DNA of 64,000 nt, taken from assembly GCA_030549495.1 (NCBI GenBank), contig JAUIRK010001051.1, positions 744,001-808,000 on the forward strand, read 5' to 3'. How positions within the stretch are numbered: position 1 is the stretch's first letter; each line of letters starts with the position of its first letter. This document shows, piece by piece, positions 1 through 12,085 of the stretch. The stretch is from Nectonema munidae (lineage: Eukaryota; Nematomorpha; Nectonematoida; Nectonematidae). The notes beneath the pieces were generated by a model. That model was not told the origin of the DNA and made no database searches. It worked only from the letters and a program-made list of their open reading frames with translations. The position numbers and the translations under genes are program-made.

Positions 1-118
1 TTTGATTATTATTATAAGAGAAGAGAAGCACTAAGCTATGATCAGTGAGATACTCTTCCTTTTCCTGCCTATTTTATCCGATTCCACTTATAAAACATAT
101 TTTGCATAAATAGATGAA

Positions 119-255
119 TTAACCCGTTAACGACCAGAATAATCAGACGATATCTAATGTAAAGCAGAAGATTTGTATTAAAGAGCTTTGATAAACGCAG
201 ACGATTTTATTTTTGTAAAGTCGAGTATAGTCGACTCTGGGCGTTAACGGGTTAA
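119..255. mobile_element. TTAA-ended piggyBac-type MITE, subfamily A
   Basis: A 137-bp element bounded by TTAA on both sides, with inverted ends TTAACCCGTTAACG and CGTTAACGGGTTAA. It has no coding capacity. Inside are CAGACGAT, AGCAGAAGAT and GCAGACGAT, the spaced word shared by all the TTAA elements of this window. The closest copies are at 10664-10790 and 23566-23697 (the latter inverted). TTAA duplication with CCC-starting ends is the hallmark of piggyBac; assignment to that superfamily is inferred from the ends alone. Confidence 0.8.
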
Positions 256-457
256 TAAGCATTTATCTCGATAAATTTGCTATGTTCACATTGCTTGTCG
301 TCTATTTTTAAGAAGTTGCTTCTTTCTTTTATTATTATCAAATATTTTTTCATCTCCTATACTTTTATTAGTAAGAAGTTATTTGCGTCACTACTACTCA
401 CACGTGCATACACATACATACTAACACTAAGATTGCGAAGAATGGAGCGTATAGGGG

Positions 458-610
458 CGTGAGGAGGGTTGGTTAGATACTGGATTCGATAACTCAAGAT
501 CTTGGGTTCGATCCCGCATCAAGCCTCCTTTCCTCATCTTTGGAATTTATAAAGTAATATGTGGTATTCTCTATAATCCACTTTTTTATTCGCAAAGGTG
601 GCAGAAATAC
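458..610 (+). mobile_element. tRNA-derived SINE
   Basis: A Pol III-like box A region (GGTTGGTTAGATACTGG) is followed about 30 bases later by a box B (GGGTTCGATCCC), as in a tRNA-headed SINE. A second copy in the opposite orientation lies at 54465-54533 with the same A and B boxes and the same spacer. The tail after about 530 is AT-rich and not clearly bounded. There is no cloverleaf, so this is not a tRNA gene. Confidence 0.65.
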
Positions 611-1079
611 ACAGGTGTATATATATATCAGTGATATAAAATCTAATGAACCATATGGTAATTTCTTAAACTAATCATGAAGCATTTGGTTGAATGACTC
701 AATTTCATCACGGTGATGGCAAGATAAACGATAAAAAATGATGAATGTTAATTAGAGAAATACCAAGATATACTTGAAGGCATGGTTTTATTGACGGAGC
801 TAACACTGTTGTTGTTGAAAGAAAATGAGTAAATAAAAGACAACCATTATTCCAGATACATGTCTTGGTAAGGAAAATAAGTTATAAGGTGATAAAGAAA
901 AAATGTCACAATCATGTTCAGTTATACACGTCACTTTTTAGATTTTTTTTTACATTTTTAAATGTGTTTTCAAAGAATGTTTTCCTTTAGTTCGAGTTTA
1001 AGTAAAAAAATTTGTTGCAAATCGAAAGGTTCACAAAATATACAATAACTACAAAAACTCCAATCCTTGGCTCATCCCT
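611..1079. other. AT-rich stretch, nothing recognised
   Basis: No reading frame, repeat or RNA gene could be supported. It contains a short TA-rich run (about 619-630). Confidence 0.5.
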
Positions 1080-2436
1080 ACACTTGCTAGGTTAGAACAT
1101 CTCTTCAAAATGTATAAACTCTCGCAGACAGATTATAATCTTTCTGCTTAAAAATCCTTACCTAAAGCTCTACAAATCTATGATCAATCTCGCAAAGTCT
1201 TCCTTTTATCAAATCCAATTTTCTATAGTAATAATAAGAGAAGTACTTGGAGATATTTAGACAAAATTTTAAATCTGAAATCAAACAATCAATCTTTTCC
1301 CTTTCCTTGTAATGACTTTGCCAGTTGTTTTACTTTTGACTTCGATGTTTCCATCACCAATTGTAATAATTTTGACTATACTGACAAAAGTCTTACAAAA
1401 TCTTTTAGTTGTTCTTCTATCAGTTATCGTGGCTTGTCTACTGTCATATGATCTCTCAAAAAATCAATCTTTTGTATATGAAGAAATTGGCATAGGAATT
1501 TTAAAGCCTTCACTTCCTTATATTTCTGACATTCTTATCTGCATTTTTAATTTATCATTTTCTCCTGGAATATATTCAGATGCCTTTAAACTAACTAAAA
1601 TTATACCTATACACTCAAATCTGGAAAAAATTACAATAATATAGAATATTATTATCAACCAATCTAAATTATTTCTAACTTTGCAAAAGCTTTCCAAAAA
1701 ACCATACTGAATAAAATAAATTAGCTTACTTATCAGGAAATTCCACTGAAGGGGATATTCTTTAATTATGGCATCCTATCTCAACTTGTAAACAAAACTT
1801 AGCTGTAGGTTTTTTTGAACTATTCTAGAGCTTTTGGTAGCGTATATCTTTCCTTATTTCCATATAAATTGCACAAACTTGGTTGAAGAACAAATTTTCA
1901 TACATTGCTTGTATCAAACGTAAACAATAGACCTTTCTATGTTACTTTCAACGAATCCAGCTCTTCTACTTCTGGTCTCCCCCAAGGTCCCATTCTTGAT
2001 CACTTTCTGTTCATTCTCAAAATATGACATGAATATTCTTCCCAATTTTTGTAATCCTACTACACTCTTTGCCGATGATATCACGCTTCTTTTTGATTTT
2101 TCTTCATCTAGCTGCAATATACATATATTGAATCGGTACCTAGTCAAAATCACCAAAAACTAAAATCTCCGCAACCAAAATCCCCAAAAACCAAAATACC
2201 CGCTACCAAAATACCCGAAAACTAAAGTAGCAGTGACTTAAATTTTCAGGGATTTTGGTAGAGGGGATTTTAGTTTCCAGCGATTTTGATAAGGAACCCA
2301 TTGAATCACAATTTATAAAGTATATGAATGGTCAACTACCTTTTTCTCCCCCTCAGGCCAGTTATTGGCAAGCGTCCTATTGATTGGCTTGACAAACTCA
2401 ATAACCTTGGCATTATTATTATTATTATTATTATGG
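1080..2436 (+). mobile_element. LINE (non-LTR retrotransposon) relic, reverse transcriptase part
   Basis: Broken reverse transcriptase reading on the + strand. Around 1500-1620 the translation resembles the N-terminal RT block (ISDIL, IFNLSFSPGIYSDAF, KLTKIIPI). Around 1960-2010 another frame gives SGLPQGPIL, the RT 2B/3 motif, and around 2070 comes LFADDITLLF, the catalytic FADD box. Several frames are needed, so it is dead. It ends in an (ATT)n run at about 2411-2436, a plausible LINE 3' tail. A 165-bp MITE (2135-2299) has inserted into it. The clade is uncertain; CR1/L2/jockey-like types are possible. Confidence 0.75.
2135..2299. mobile_element. Foldback MITE with long inverted arms
   Basis: Two arms of about 50 bp are near reverse complements of each other. 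Both carry CAAAATC, AACTAAAATC and ACCAAAATCCC in the same order. The flanks are ATTGAATC at 2127-2134 and ATTGAATC at 2300-2307, an 8-bp target duplication. The insertion splits the LINE relic. Arms built of repeated short phrases recall MULE-type elements, but the superfamily is not certain. Confidence 0.7.
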
Positions 2437-2724
2437 AAATCTTATCATGATCTTTACAGATTAAGTCAGTAATAACAAAGATTTGTAGATTCTGTGACAT
2501 TTTCTACAAGCATCGTAAACCACTCGTGTGCTCCTTCCCTATTCGCATATCATTTCCGAGATAACCCTCGCATGGTCATAGTGAGGCAGAGCCGCCTTAA
2601 TAAAATTTTAAAGTACTTTAAAAAAGAAAAAATCAAAAACTTCCTGAAAAAGGAAAAACTAAAACTTCAATTAAAGGGTTTTCAATCTTTTATCACAAAA
2701 AGTAAAGAAAAAAACTTAATTTTT
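2437..2724. other. AT-rich stretch, nothing recognised
   Basis: A lysine-rich open frame here arises from A-runs and is not supported as a gene. Confidence 0.5.
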
Positions 2725-3180
2725 TTATAAAAAAAATAAACTGAATAATGAGTAGCACGCTATGCAAACTTTTTTTATATGCTTGTTACAAGTATTCCGA
2801 GAACATTTTGCATACACTTGATAAACTCTGCTCTTACATTCTGGATGATAACAAACTTTTCTTTGAGAACATGGAAGCGAGGAAGATGTTTGTGTTTTTT
2901 CGAAGCGATGAGACAATAAAATAGATTTTATTTCTTGTGGGATTTGATCAGATTGCGCTTTGATTTTCATTAAAGTTTCAGCTAAACTGAATGCCAACTT
3001 TTTCAAAACTTTTTTTCTACCACCTTCTTTTGAATTATATTCATCTTGGCAGTAGAAATTCATAATCAGGTATGTGCTCAAGCCGGCCATATCCAAATAG
3101 TTGGAGAAAACAGCCATTCGCCATCGAAAGTTTGTACGGTAAGTAGTGTACATATTCATCATCTGATGTGCTTTATCCAT
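2725..3180 (-). pseudogene. piggyBac-like transposase, C-terminal fragment
   Basis: A 151-codon reading frame matches the end of piggyBac transposases. Near its start (DKAHQMMNMYTTYRTNFRW, then AVFSNYLDMAGLSTYLI) it resembles the conserved family segment that follows the GGVD-x2-DQ motif. It ends in a cysteine/histidine cluster with paired Cys (CYHPEC, CSRNTCNKH, VCIAC), like the cysteine-rich domain that binds the transposon ends. The catalytic Asp blocks are absent and the DNA upstream on this strand (3181-4100) shows no continuation. It is a truncated relic. Several TTAA-type MITEs in this window could have been moved by relatives of it (inference). Confidence 0.8.
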
Positions 3181-6100
3181 TTATCAATAAAGTTTACTTA
3201 AATAAACGAAATCGAGTTCTTAAAAGGTACTTTTGCTCTGCGAATTAAAACGCGTTTAAATTTGTGTTTGTTTGTGGTGCTTTGCAACTTCTGGCGGTAC
3301 TATTATAACCCTTAACGGCCTCTCTACGTCTTTTTTGTTTCCACTCTTGTAATACCAGGATTTCAACATCTCTACATTTCTGGTTGAGCATCTCCATCAA
3401 GTCCATCTTCCTTTGTCTTTTAGATCTTGTTTCACTTTACACTAACGAAAAGTCTTCAAAAGGATCAATTATAACCTTATTTTCTTGTTCTAAATAGATA
3501 TAATCTAATCTTGTAAACAAAGAACAGAACGTGGGCATTTTAGACGTGCATTCAGATCAACAACAAACAACTCTAATTCATAAAATTTGGACTTCAAAGG
3601 TTGAATATTGAGAAATCATAACTACTCCAAAAAGGCTATGTTTTTTTTTATAAAAGTCAAAAAATTGAAAAAAAATAAACCGCATACATTTTTTTACTGA
3701 AATAAAAATTATTGGAAATTTATTTGTATTTGTACAAATTTGCAATCATGATTGAAAAAAGAGTGATTAAAGTTAGAAAAACCATCTCTAGAACAATTTC
3801 TACGTTTAAAATGATTCAACTTACTCGCGTCACAATTTCTACCCTTTTGAGTATTAGCATAGAATTCACAAACACTCAAATTACGCCATTTTGAAAGTAT
3901 CCTAAAGAAGAACAGGAGAAATTTTCTTTGAAGATAACAAACAAACAAACATATAATACGAATTACATGATAGGAAAAAAAGTAAGTGGCATTAGGAATC
4001 GCCAGGCAACAGGAAGAAGAAGAAGAGGAGCTTCCAACGAGATGATCTCATCTCCCAGGATTAAATAAAAATAACAAAGGATATCCTACAACAATTAAAA
4101 GAGTATTTATACATAAAATAATAAGTAGTGATAATAATAGGTGGAGATTTTAAATATAGCCAGTTTTAGTTCGCCATTTTTGTAGGCTTCGAGAAGAGCT
4201 TTTTGAAAAAGATTCCTCCATTTTGAACTATAGCATATCCAAGCCATCATTTTTCGATATAATTGAGGAGACTGAATAATCATCTTCAATTTAGGAAGGA
4301 ACTAAAATCGAAATTTTTAGAAAAACCTTTTTACAAGTGCTTTTTCAGCAGTTCTCTTAACCGGACTTTTTTGGTGAATGAGCTTTTAAAACTAATGATT
4401 TCTTTTATTCGGAACAGAACTAAGAGAGTTGTCAAAAATTTTAACAATATGATTGAGGTTTTGATCCTTCGTATGCCTTTTTTGTACACTTTTAGAAAAT
4501 AGAGCTCTTTTCTTAGGACAATTCTCTTTTTCAACTTTTTTTAAGACTTTTAGATAAATTGTGAATGTATATTTTGATTTCTTCCAAAGTTTCAGTCAAT
4601 TTTTCTAAGACATTTTTTTGTAGAAGTAGAATAGCAATTAAAGTTCCGGTTATCTTTTACGCCCGATTTATAAAATCAGCGTAGTCCAAAAGGAAAAAAT
4701 TGATCAAGACCTTGGCATTCAAACAAAACAAAAACTTACATAATGAGCTTTATTATCACAAGAGGCACAGATCCAATCTTTATCAATATTTTTACTTTTT
4801 TTTTTTAATTAACAATAATACTACTAAAGAGATTTTAACCTTTTAACACTTGTTATAAAAAAGAAATTATAAAGAGTGACCAAGAAAAACTTTTTTTAAC
4901 GTTCTTTGAAAATGTATTTTGCTAGAACAATTTGCATAAAAATAAATGTCTAACTATACATGTTGTGAACATATTTTGCAGAAAAATATTTAAAATATTA
5001 AATTTTAAAAATCAAAACAGTGTTAATATTTTAAATCTAAATTAATTAAGCAACTTATGAAATTTGGGAATCACAATTTTGGGACTTTCAAACAAACCTT
5101 ACTTAGTTTCCAAATTGTACAAGCTGGGATTAATGCCACGAAGCTGCATGATGAGAAAAGTAGAACAAAATATTTAATACATCCGCTCCAACAAAGTTAA
5201 ATACTGATCGAAGTTTCACAATGAACGGCCAACTTACCTTTGGCTTGCGATGACGTAAATTTTGGTTTTTTAAAAAGTATACCAATCCTCAAGGTTAACT
5301 TTGAATAAGGAGTGAATGAACGGTTGGATTGACACTTGCAGTTCACATTGCTTCTTGACCAGTATTGACCATGACATTTCATCCATTTCCTGAATTTCTC
5401 TCTTTTACAATTTACTCAAAAAAAATTTCACAAGAATCTTTTGAAAGGACAAAGCATCCAAATTTTCTACATTTCCTCTCACAAAGCTTCACATATGTTC
5501 GCTATTCCATTGCTTAAAATGTGTCAATCTATAAAAAGTGGAAAACCTTGGACAAGTGTATCGCTTAAAGTTCAGTGGTGACTTCTCATAAGAATTTTGT
5601 GAGTAGAAAGAAAACAAGGGCATTGTTAAAATGTCAATGCTGTTTTAATACGTCGTTATGATTTTCAATAAGTTTAGATCGATTTTGTAATATTTAAAAT
5701 ATATATGGATATTTTCATTTTCATATAATTAGCTGGAATTTTTGTCCTTCATAATTTATACCTCATTTGTCTGTCTAAGTGAAATTTGAGTGTGGATGAT
5801 TTTAGCTCATAAATGCATTCGTTTTAGAAATGAGTTATTTACTTAGTCAAATTATTTTGTACGGTTTTTCTAGACTCCTTGAAACGAAAGATCAAACTTC
5901 TTGCTTTGAGGTTCATAAATTGTTCAAATAATTGGAATTTATTAAATTTTTTGCTTCTTGAAAATTGCTACATTGAGAAATATTTCTATACCACGAGAAA
6001 TTTGAAATATCTCGAGAGTAGAAAATACGCCCTCTACGATACAACTGAAATATATCTTCTATCTGTACGTTTGTAGATAAAGATGAATAAATTTCCACAC

Positions 6101-6419
6101 ATCTACTCCTTTGATTTATGAAAATAGTGCGAAACAGTGACCGTTTTAATTAGATTTATCGTCATCATTATGAATCTTCAGAATTGCCAACCCAAAATCA
6201 CAATTTCCACTTTGAATTGTTTAGATGAAAATATTTGGGTTTCAGTGAGATAATCACGATTGGAATTCAACGTCTCGAAAGTTTGGATGAAAGCATCTGA
6301 ACATTTCATTGCCAAGCTTATCTCTTATTTTGAGCGCTAATCAACAGAGAGAAGATTCAGCGCTTGTCCGCCTCAATTGCGACACATGGGTAATTGTGTT
6401 TGCCCATAATTGAGTCATC
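3181..6419. other. Intergenic AT-rich DNA without recognised genes
   Basis: Both strands were read. Only short, low-complexity open frames rich in K, N, F and I are seen. Possible piggyBac-like end words (TTAACC, CCCTTAACGGCC) occur near 3307 and 4838 but have no partner ends. No RNA gene or well-bounded repeat was found. Confidence 0.5.
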
Positions 6420-6660
6420 AAATTATGAGATGTGCCTCCTATCCCCCTCGCCCCTCCCATTAACAAATATGAGCCTGCCCCGCCCCTCCCATTAAGAGAT
6501 GTGAACAGGCCCTGCCCACACCTCATATTAAGTGATGTGTGCACCCCACCCCTTGCATTAAGAGATGTGTTTAAGAAGTGAGCGTCACTTTTACCAACTG
6601 TTAAGGGATGTTGCCCCTCCCTAACCATTAGAAAATACGGACCCATTTTTTAGAATATCT
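6420..6660. repeat. Degenerate C-rich tandem repeat next to the satellite
   Basis: Irregular copies of a phrase built from GCCCCTCCCATTAAG plus AGATGTG occur about 4-6 times (for example around 6449, 6486, 6530 and 6558). They share AAGAGATGTG with the adjacent 22-bp satellite, so they may be an older relative of it. The glycine-rich frame on the minus strand here is a by-product of the repeat. Confidence 0.6.
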
Positions 6661-6680
6661 GGGCCTGCTCTCCAGATCTA

Positions 6681-7647
6681 GATGTGCCGAGCGTCGCTAG
6701 GAGATGTGCCGAGCGTCGCTAGGAGATGTGCCGAGCGTCGCTAGGAGATGTGCCGAGCGTCGCTAGGAGATGTGCCGAGCGTCGCTAGGAGATGTGCCGA
6801 GCGTCGCTAGGGAGATGTGCCGAGCGTCGCTAGGAGATGTGCCGAGCGTCGCTAGGAGATGTGCCGAGCGTCGCTAGGAGATGTGCCGAGCGTCGCTAGG
6901 AGATGTGCCGAGCGTCGCTAGGAGATGTGCCGAGCGTCGCTAGGAGATGTGCCGAGCGTCGCTAGGAGATGTGCCGAGCGTCGCTAGGAGATGTGCCGAG
7001 CGTCGCTAGGAGATGTGCCGAGCGTCGCTAGGAGATGTGCCGAGCGTCGCTAGGAGATGTGCCGAGCGTCGCTAGGAGATGTGCCGAGCGTCGCTAGGAG
7101 ATGTGCCGAGCGTCGCTAGGAGATGTGCCGAGCGTCGCTAGGAGATGTGCCGAGCGTCGCTAGGAGATGTGCCGAGCGTCGCTAGGAGATGTGCCGAGCG
7201 TCGCTAGGAGATGTGCCGAGCGTCGCTAGGAGATGTGCCGAGCGTCGCTAGGAGATGTGCCGAGCGTCGCTAAGAGATGTGCCGAGCGTCGCTAGGAGAT
7301 GTGCCGAGCGTCGCTAAGAGATGTGCCGAGCGTCGCTAAGAGATGTGCCGAGCGTCGCTAAGAGATGTGCCGAGCGTCGCTAAGAGATGTGCCGAGCGTC
7401 GCTAAGAGATGTGCCGAGCGTCGCTAAGAGATGTGCCGAGCGTCGCTAAGAGATGTGCCGAGCGTCGCTAAGAGATGTGCCGAGCGTCGCTAAGAGATGT
7501 GCCGAGCGTCGCTAAGAGATGTGCCGAGCGTCGCTAAGAGATGTGCCGAGCGTCGCTAAGAGATGTGCCGAGCGTCGCTAAGAGATGTGCCGAGCGTCGC
7601 TAAGAGATGTGCCGAGCGTCGCTAAGAGATGTGCCGAGCGTCGCTAG
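6681..7647. repeat. 22-bp GC-rich satellite, about 44 copies
   Basis: Near-perfect head-to-tail copies of a 22-bp unit whose core is GCCGAGCGTCGCTA followed by GGAGATGT or AGAGATGT. From about 6681 to 7268 the copies end CTAGG. A CTAAG copy, a CTAGG copy and then an uninterrupted CTAAG block run to 7647. One copy near 6810 has an extra G. Each unit carries the odd palindrome AGCG-T-CGCT. The array is far richer in G+C than its surroundings. Near identity and blockwise variants imply recent expansion. Confidence 0.95.
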
Positions 7648-7859
7648 ATATGCCCGACCCGGACCTTCTAATAGTAAAGGAACAGATCATTAGCATTATA
7701 AGAGTGCTTTCATATATTTATATCAGTTGAATGTTTTCCAGTACCATCTTAATTAGCTGATGAAATCTCATTAAGTATTCTAAATTAAATAAATTATAAA
7801 ACTGCTGGGTAATTTGAACAAGCTTTTTTCCAACTACTCACTAAATCCCGAAAGCTCCA

Positions 7860-8570
7860 CATTCCTCGAACTAAAGGGTGCGCGAAGCGGGAGATGGAAA
7901 GTGGCTGAAGAGAGCGATCGATTTTCTCGAGCTACAACGCTGGAGAACTGGCGCATTAGAGAGGAAAGGCTGGCGAATTAGTTCTCAGCTGAATACGAAG
8001 TGTGGCTCATGCACGCGCAGCCAAGCCGAATGCAGAGCGCAAATAGAAATCGCTTGCAGCTTTCGTAATCGATCGGAGCGTTCGTTTATTTCGCCCATGG
8101 AGCGTGAGCGTACACAATAGCACACCACTTTCGAATGTCGTGATGAGAGAACGGTTGAATAATAGGAGTGTGCATTACAATTACGAGAGACTCGCGTATC
8201 CCTATCACTTTCCTGTCTATCCTTTTTGGCAGCCTATTTCGTATTTACATTAGTAGATCGGTGATGATGAAGAAAATATGCCTTTGCTTCTCCTCTTCTT
8301 AGCAACTCGCGCTTGATATTTGTGGAAGAGCACGGTGTGCCTGCCTGCTTGCACTCCACTTTGAATCATCACATCGTTACGCGACCCCTCTCATCCGTCT
8401 CTTTCCCTCACACACCGCAATTCGCCGGTACCTCCCTCTTTCCTGCCTGCCTGCCTTCAACTCCGCCTCCCTTCCTAATTCCTTCCTCCATTTTCCTTTC
8501 GCTACTTTGACAGACTGAGTCGCAGCTCCTCCTCTAAAATGTTTCCAAAGTTGCCCAAAGAGCACTTTTT
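7860..8570 (+). other. GC/CpG-rich unique stretch, possible promoter or 5' untranslated exon
   Basis: Base composition is clearly less AT-rich than its surroundings, with many CG dinucleotides and no repeat structure. No reading frame here is protein-like. A pyrimidine-rich part covers about 8390-8520. It lies 7.4 kb upstream of the first GPCR coding exon, which has a good acceptor (TTCCCTTCTAG) just before its ATG. A distant noncoding first exon or promoter is therefore an attractive but unproven reading. Confidence 0.3.
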
Positions 8571-10663
8571 TAAAACGTTGCTAGGTAGTGGTGCACGTCA
8601 ATGATTTGATTTTTCTTGAGATCCCTCACTTTTACACGTCCTTTTTACCCGTCTTCATCAGCGCGTAACACTTTCCTTTATTTTACACATTTTGATCCGC
8701 CTTCAGATTTTTTCAAACCATGAAAATTTTAATTCTGGCACCCTTCCATGGTGATAAGTTAAAATGGATAAAATATCCACACTAAGAATACTTCTATTTG
8801 ATTAAAAATTTTCTTTAACATTGAAGCTTTAAAAAATCTAGAATAAAAAAATTTAAGAAATTTTCAAACCAATGTTAAATCAATATATTCAGAGTTTGGA
8901 TGTCTCGGTGCCGAAATTTTCTTGAGATCCAATTTTCCCGGAACCAGGATTTCACTATTTTCATGATAGATAAAGTTTCACTCTTGAAGGTAAAGCTAAA
9001 TCCTATATTATCTTTTTATAAGAAATTTATGATACAAAACAAATGCGTCCTCATAAGAACGAGTGTATCAGCGTTTAGAGAAGTTAGATTCTGTTCGGTT
9101 AAAAGAGAATTTCACTACCTTTCCCAAACTTAACTTTCATTTTTGAAGCGTATTCAGTTTCTCAAGCCTGTGGCATGCCTTACCCTCAAGGAAGTGAACA
9201 TTTATCATAAAATAATTACTGGTGTCGAGTGGAATTCATAGATACGCAGTAGACAACCTATATTCCACTCTGATGTGGCAGTAGAGACAACCCTATCAAA
9301 AGGATGCTAAAATCCCCAACAGTTCAAAAGATGCCGAAGTCCGCATTCCACAATTCTGAGGGCCGCATGTGGCTTGAGTTCGCCAATTTGGACAAGGCCG
9401 TTGTTTTAAGTCTTGAAGATTCGGAAAAAACTAAAGGCCAAATACTTTTTTGTTCTGCTGTTTCAAAGTAACTAAATGTGAATATATTTTAATAATTGGA
9501 GGAATATTTCTCATCTGAATTATCATTCTTTTTAACCCTTTAATTACCGAATAAGTAGTGTGGTCGAGTAAAATTTTTGTGTCTTTTAAGAGCTGAATGC
9601 TAAGCGTAGGATTGCTAGATTGAAACAGCTTGGCATAAGAAGTCTCGCCACAATTTTGTTTAATGTGAATTAATGAACCCAGGTTGATTGGTGAAGTCTA
9701 AATTGTTTCAGAAAGGGCTTGAGCGATAGAAGTGACGAGTATGACGTTATGAATTGAAGAGACAACGTTTCGGGCACGAGTACTGCGAGAAGTTGTTCTT
9801 TCGAGAGTAAGTTTGTTAGAAAGCTGATTAACAATATCCAATTTTGGAGTGAGCGATTTCTTGGATTTAGGGTAGTAGTGTTAAAAGTCTTAGTGATAGA
9901 TTTCTGTGGATCAGAATGCAGATATAGTGGTATGGCTGGTTTATAGAGTTGCTTGCAAGGGAGAGGGCGTATGCTTTTGTCTAGTTCTAAGTGGGAGCTG
10001 AATTAGGTGGGTTTCTTCTTCTAGTTCAAATTGATTAGTGTAGGTTGAGGTGGCATTTGATTTCTGAAATGGTATCATGATGGAAAGACTGGGCTGAGCA
10101 CTGAATTCATCCAAAAAGTAACATTTTTGTGAGCGTGTTGGTTGAATCGACTCATCAGAGCGGAAACGGCTCAGTTCTGATGTTTCTATATGATATTTGA
10201 AGATTTGGCATAAAATAAAAGTATGCTTAAAAAGCTTGCGACAATAAGAACTGAACAGAATTTTTTATTATTAACGTAAAATGGAGGATCAGTGCTGGGG
10301 TGGGGAACCTTTTTGTGCATGAAGGCCCTCTTACAATTCAGCATTCCTCATAGAGCATTTTTTAAAGAGGGACTTGTTTTTAGGGATCGCGGAAGCATTG
10401 CATTTTCAAATATTTTGTTTAAGTGCAGTCGCTTTTAAGGTAATAAATAATATGTGAATGAAAACTATCGAAAGCATAAGATTTCAATATGTTTCAGTTA
10501 AATGTCTTTTCCGTATTCATCTGACAAGTAAAGGAATGAGAATAGCAGAAAGATAAATATTTAAATTAAGACGTGCCTTGTTTTGAGAAAGTTTCCATGT
10601 CTTGTTTTGATCTGGAAATTTGAATGAGATCTCTCCTCCTTAAAAAGATTTCAGTAAATTATC
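8571..10663. other. Intergenic DNA with decayed repeat ends
   Basis: No gene was recognised. A hAT-like end (CAGTGCTGGGGTGGGGAACC) starts near 10290 without a visible partner, and a TTAACCCTTTAATTACC end-like word lies near 9535. The segment 9350-9410, with GGCCGCATGTGGC, resembles hAT terminal sequence. None is well bounded. Confidence 0.4.
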
Positions 10664-10790
10664 TTAATCCGTTAACGACCAGAATAATCAAACGATATCT
10701 AATGTAAAGCAGAAGATTTGTATTAAAGAGTATTGATGAACGCAGACGATTTTATTTTTGTAAAGTCGACATTGGTCGATAACCGGTTAA
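10664..10790. mobile_element. TTAA-ended piggyBac-type MITE, subfamily A
   Basis: A 127-bp copy nearly identical in its left two thirds to 119-255, bounded by TTAA, with a diverged right end ATAACCGGTTAA. It contains CAAACGAT, AGCAGAAGAT and GCAGACGAT. Confidence 0.75.
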
Positions 10791-11734
10791 GGCATTTCAA
10801 AAGCCCAATTTCTAGCTCTTCTGAAGCTTTTGATACATCAACTAAGTGAAAATATGGAATCAGGTCAATTCGATCTTTGAATATAAATATTGCCTTGAGG
10901 GCAAATTATCCTTGAAGCGAAAATATATATCATGTACCGTATAAGACCCCACTTGATGGTCAATAAGGGGGCAGGTTCCCCTTCCCTCGCTTAGCGTTAT
11001 GCTAAATTGTTCACTCCACCATATATCGTTATTTGAGTGAATTTCACGCACGTGGTTGTGTGTGTGCACGTGATGTCTTTTATTGAAATTAAAAATCAAT
11101 AAATTATCGTATAATCATTTCATAGCTATTTTTCCAAATTTATCCACGTTCAGTGAATTTTGCCAGCAAAAACATTTATGTATTTTACCGTAAGAAGCGA
11201 GAGAAATTATTATAAAAAGAACGGCCAAAAATGAAGCTTCCAAAAAGGTCTAATTCGATTTTTTTGGCCATACACATGCTAGTATGGCGATCCTGAAGCA
11301 TACTGTTTTTTGCATCAAAGATGCTCAACTCATCCATACGTTCTTCATTGAAGATGCATTGTGTTTGACATGTTAATTCTCTACAGATTATGTCTCAAAA
11401 TAATATGTTAAAGCTTTCTTTCCTTCCTCCATACTTGTCTTTTGTAAACAAATTTCTCATCATGACATACATGATGTATCTCTAACTCATCGATCGTAAC
11501 ACAATGTCATCTACTGGAATATCCTAATATATACATCACATGTACAATCTTGTCACGTTATTCTCGCGATTATGATTTATGAATGCAGACTGTTGGGTCA
11601 ATCCTTATCCTACTACGTTTATCTTGAGTCACAAAAGCAAACATTTTTTGGGGTGCGGGACGGCTGTTGCACCTGAAATGGATAGTTTTCTTTTTAGTTG
11701 TTGGCATCATGGCATCCAAGTGAAAAATAGGATC

Positions 11735-11811
11735 AAGTAAAGATGAGCACTCCCTGTTTCTACGGGGGTGCTTATCTTTACTTGCTTACAGGGGTGCTTA
11801 TCTTTACTTGC
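11735..11811. repeat. Small hairpin plus direct repeat
   Basis: AAGTAAAGATGAGCAC is followed after 17 bases by its near reverse complement GTGCTTATCTTTACTT. A second direct copy of ACxGGGGTGCTTATCTTTACTTGC follows at once. It could be abutting ends of two small elements. No coding content. Confidence 0.6.
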
Positions 11812-11958
11812 TTATTTATGAAAAACAGAATTACCTGCAAATATATTGCAGAATTTTTCAAAATGAGAACGAAAATTCATTATCAAAAAAAAAAGACAAC
11901 TTTTCTCCTCGCTTTTTTTTAAATATTTTTTATTAGGATTTAACAATTAAATAATACC

Positions 11959-12056
11959 TTAACCCTTTTTTCATGCATAGTTTATTCTTTTAATAAAATC
12001 GTCTGCTGTTTCCTAATATTTTTTCATATCTTTCCGCAGACGATAAAATTTTTCTT
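11959..12056. mobile_element. Partial TTAA-type MITE with the shared GCAGACGAT word
   Basis: It starts TTAACCCTTTTTTC and carries ATCGTCTGC and, 35 bases on, GCAGACGAT, as in the other TTAA elements. No GGGTTAA end was found before the Merlin reading frame that begins about 30 bases later. Outside it, TTTAACAATT (about 11938) and AATTGTTAAA (12061) form a separate inverted pair. Confidence 0.45.
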
Positions 12057-12085
12057 TTTGAATTGTTAAAAAAACAACTAATAAC

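Noticed and set aside
458-530. tRNA gene suggested by box A and box B
   Set aside because: The arms do not fold into a cloverleaf and a dispersed inverted copy exists; it is a SINE head.
6341-6646. Glycine-rich minus-strand frame
   Set aside because: It arises from the degenerate C-rich tandem repeat and has no domain.
6681-7647. Regular repeats that might be a CRISPR-like array
   Set aside because: Units are head-to-tail with no unique spacers; this is a satellite in a eukaryotic genome.
8313-8510. Pro/Ser-rich frame in the CpG-rich stretch
   Set aside because: It comes from a pyrimidine-rich tract; no domain and no splice support.
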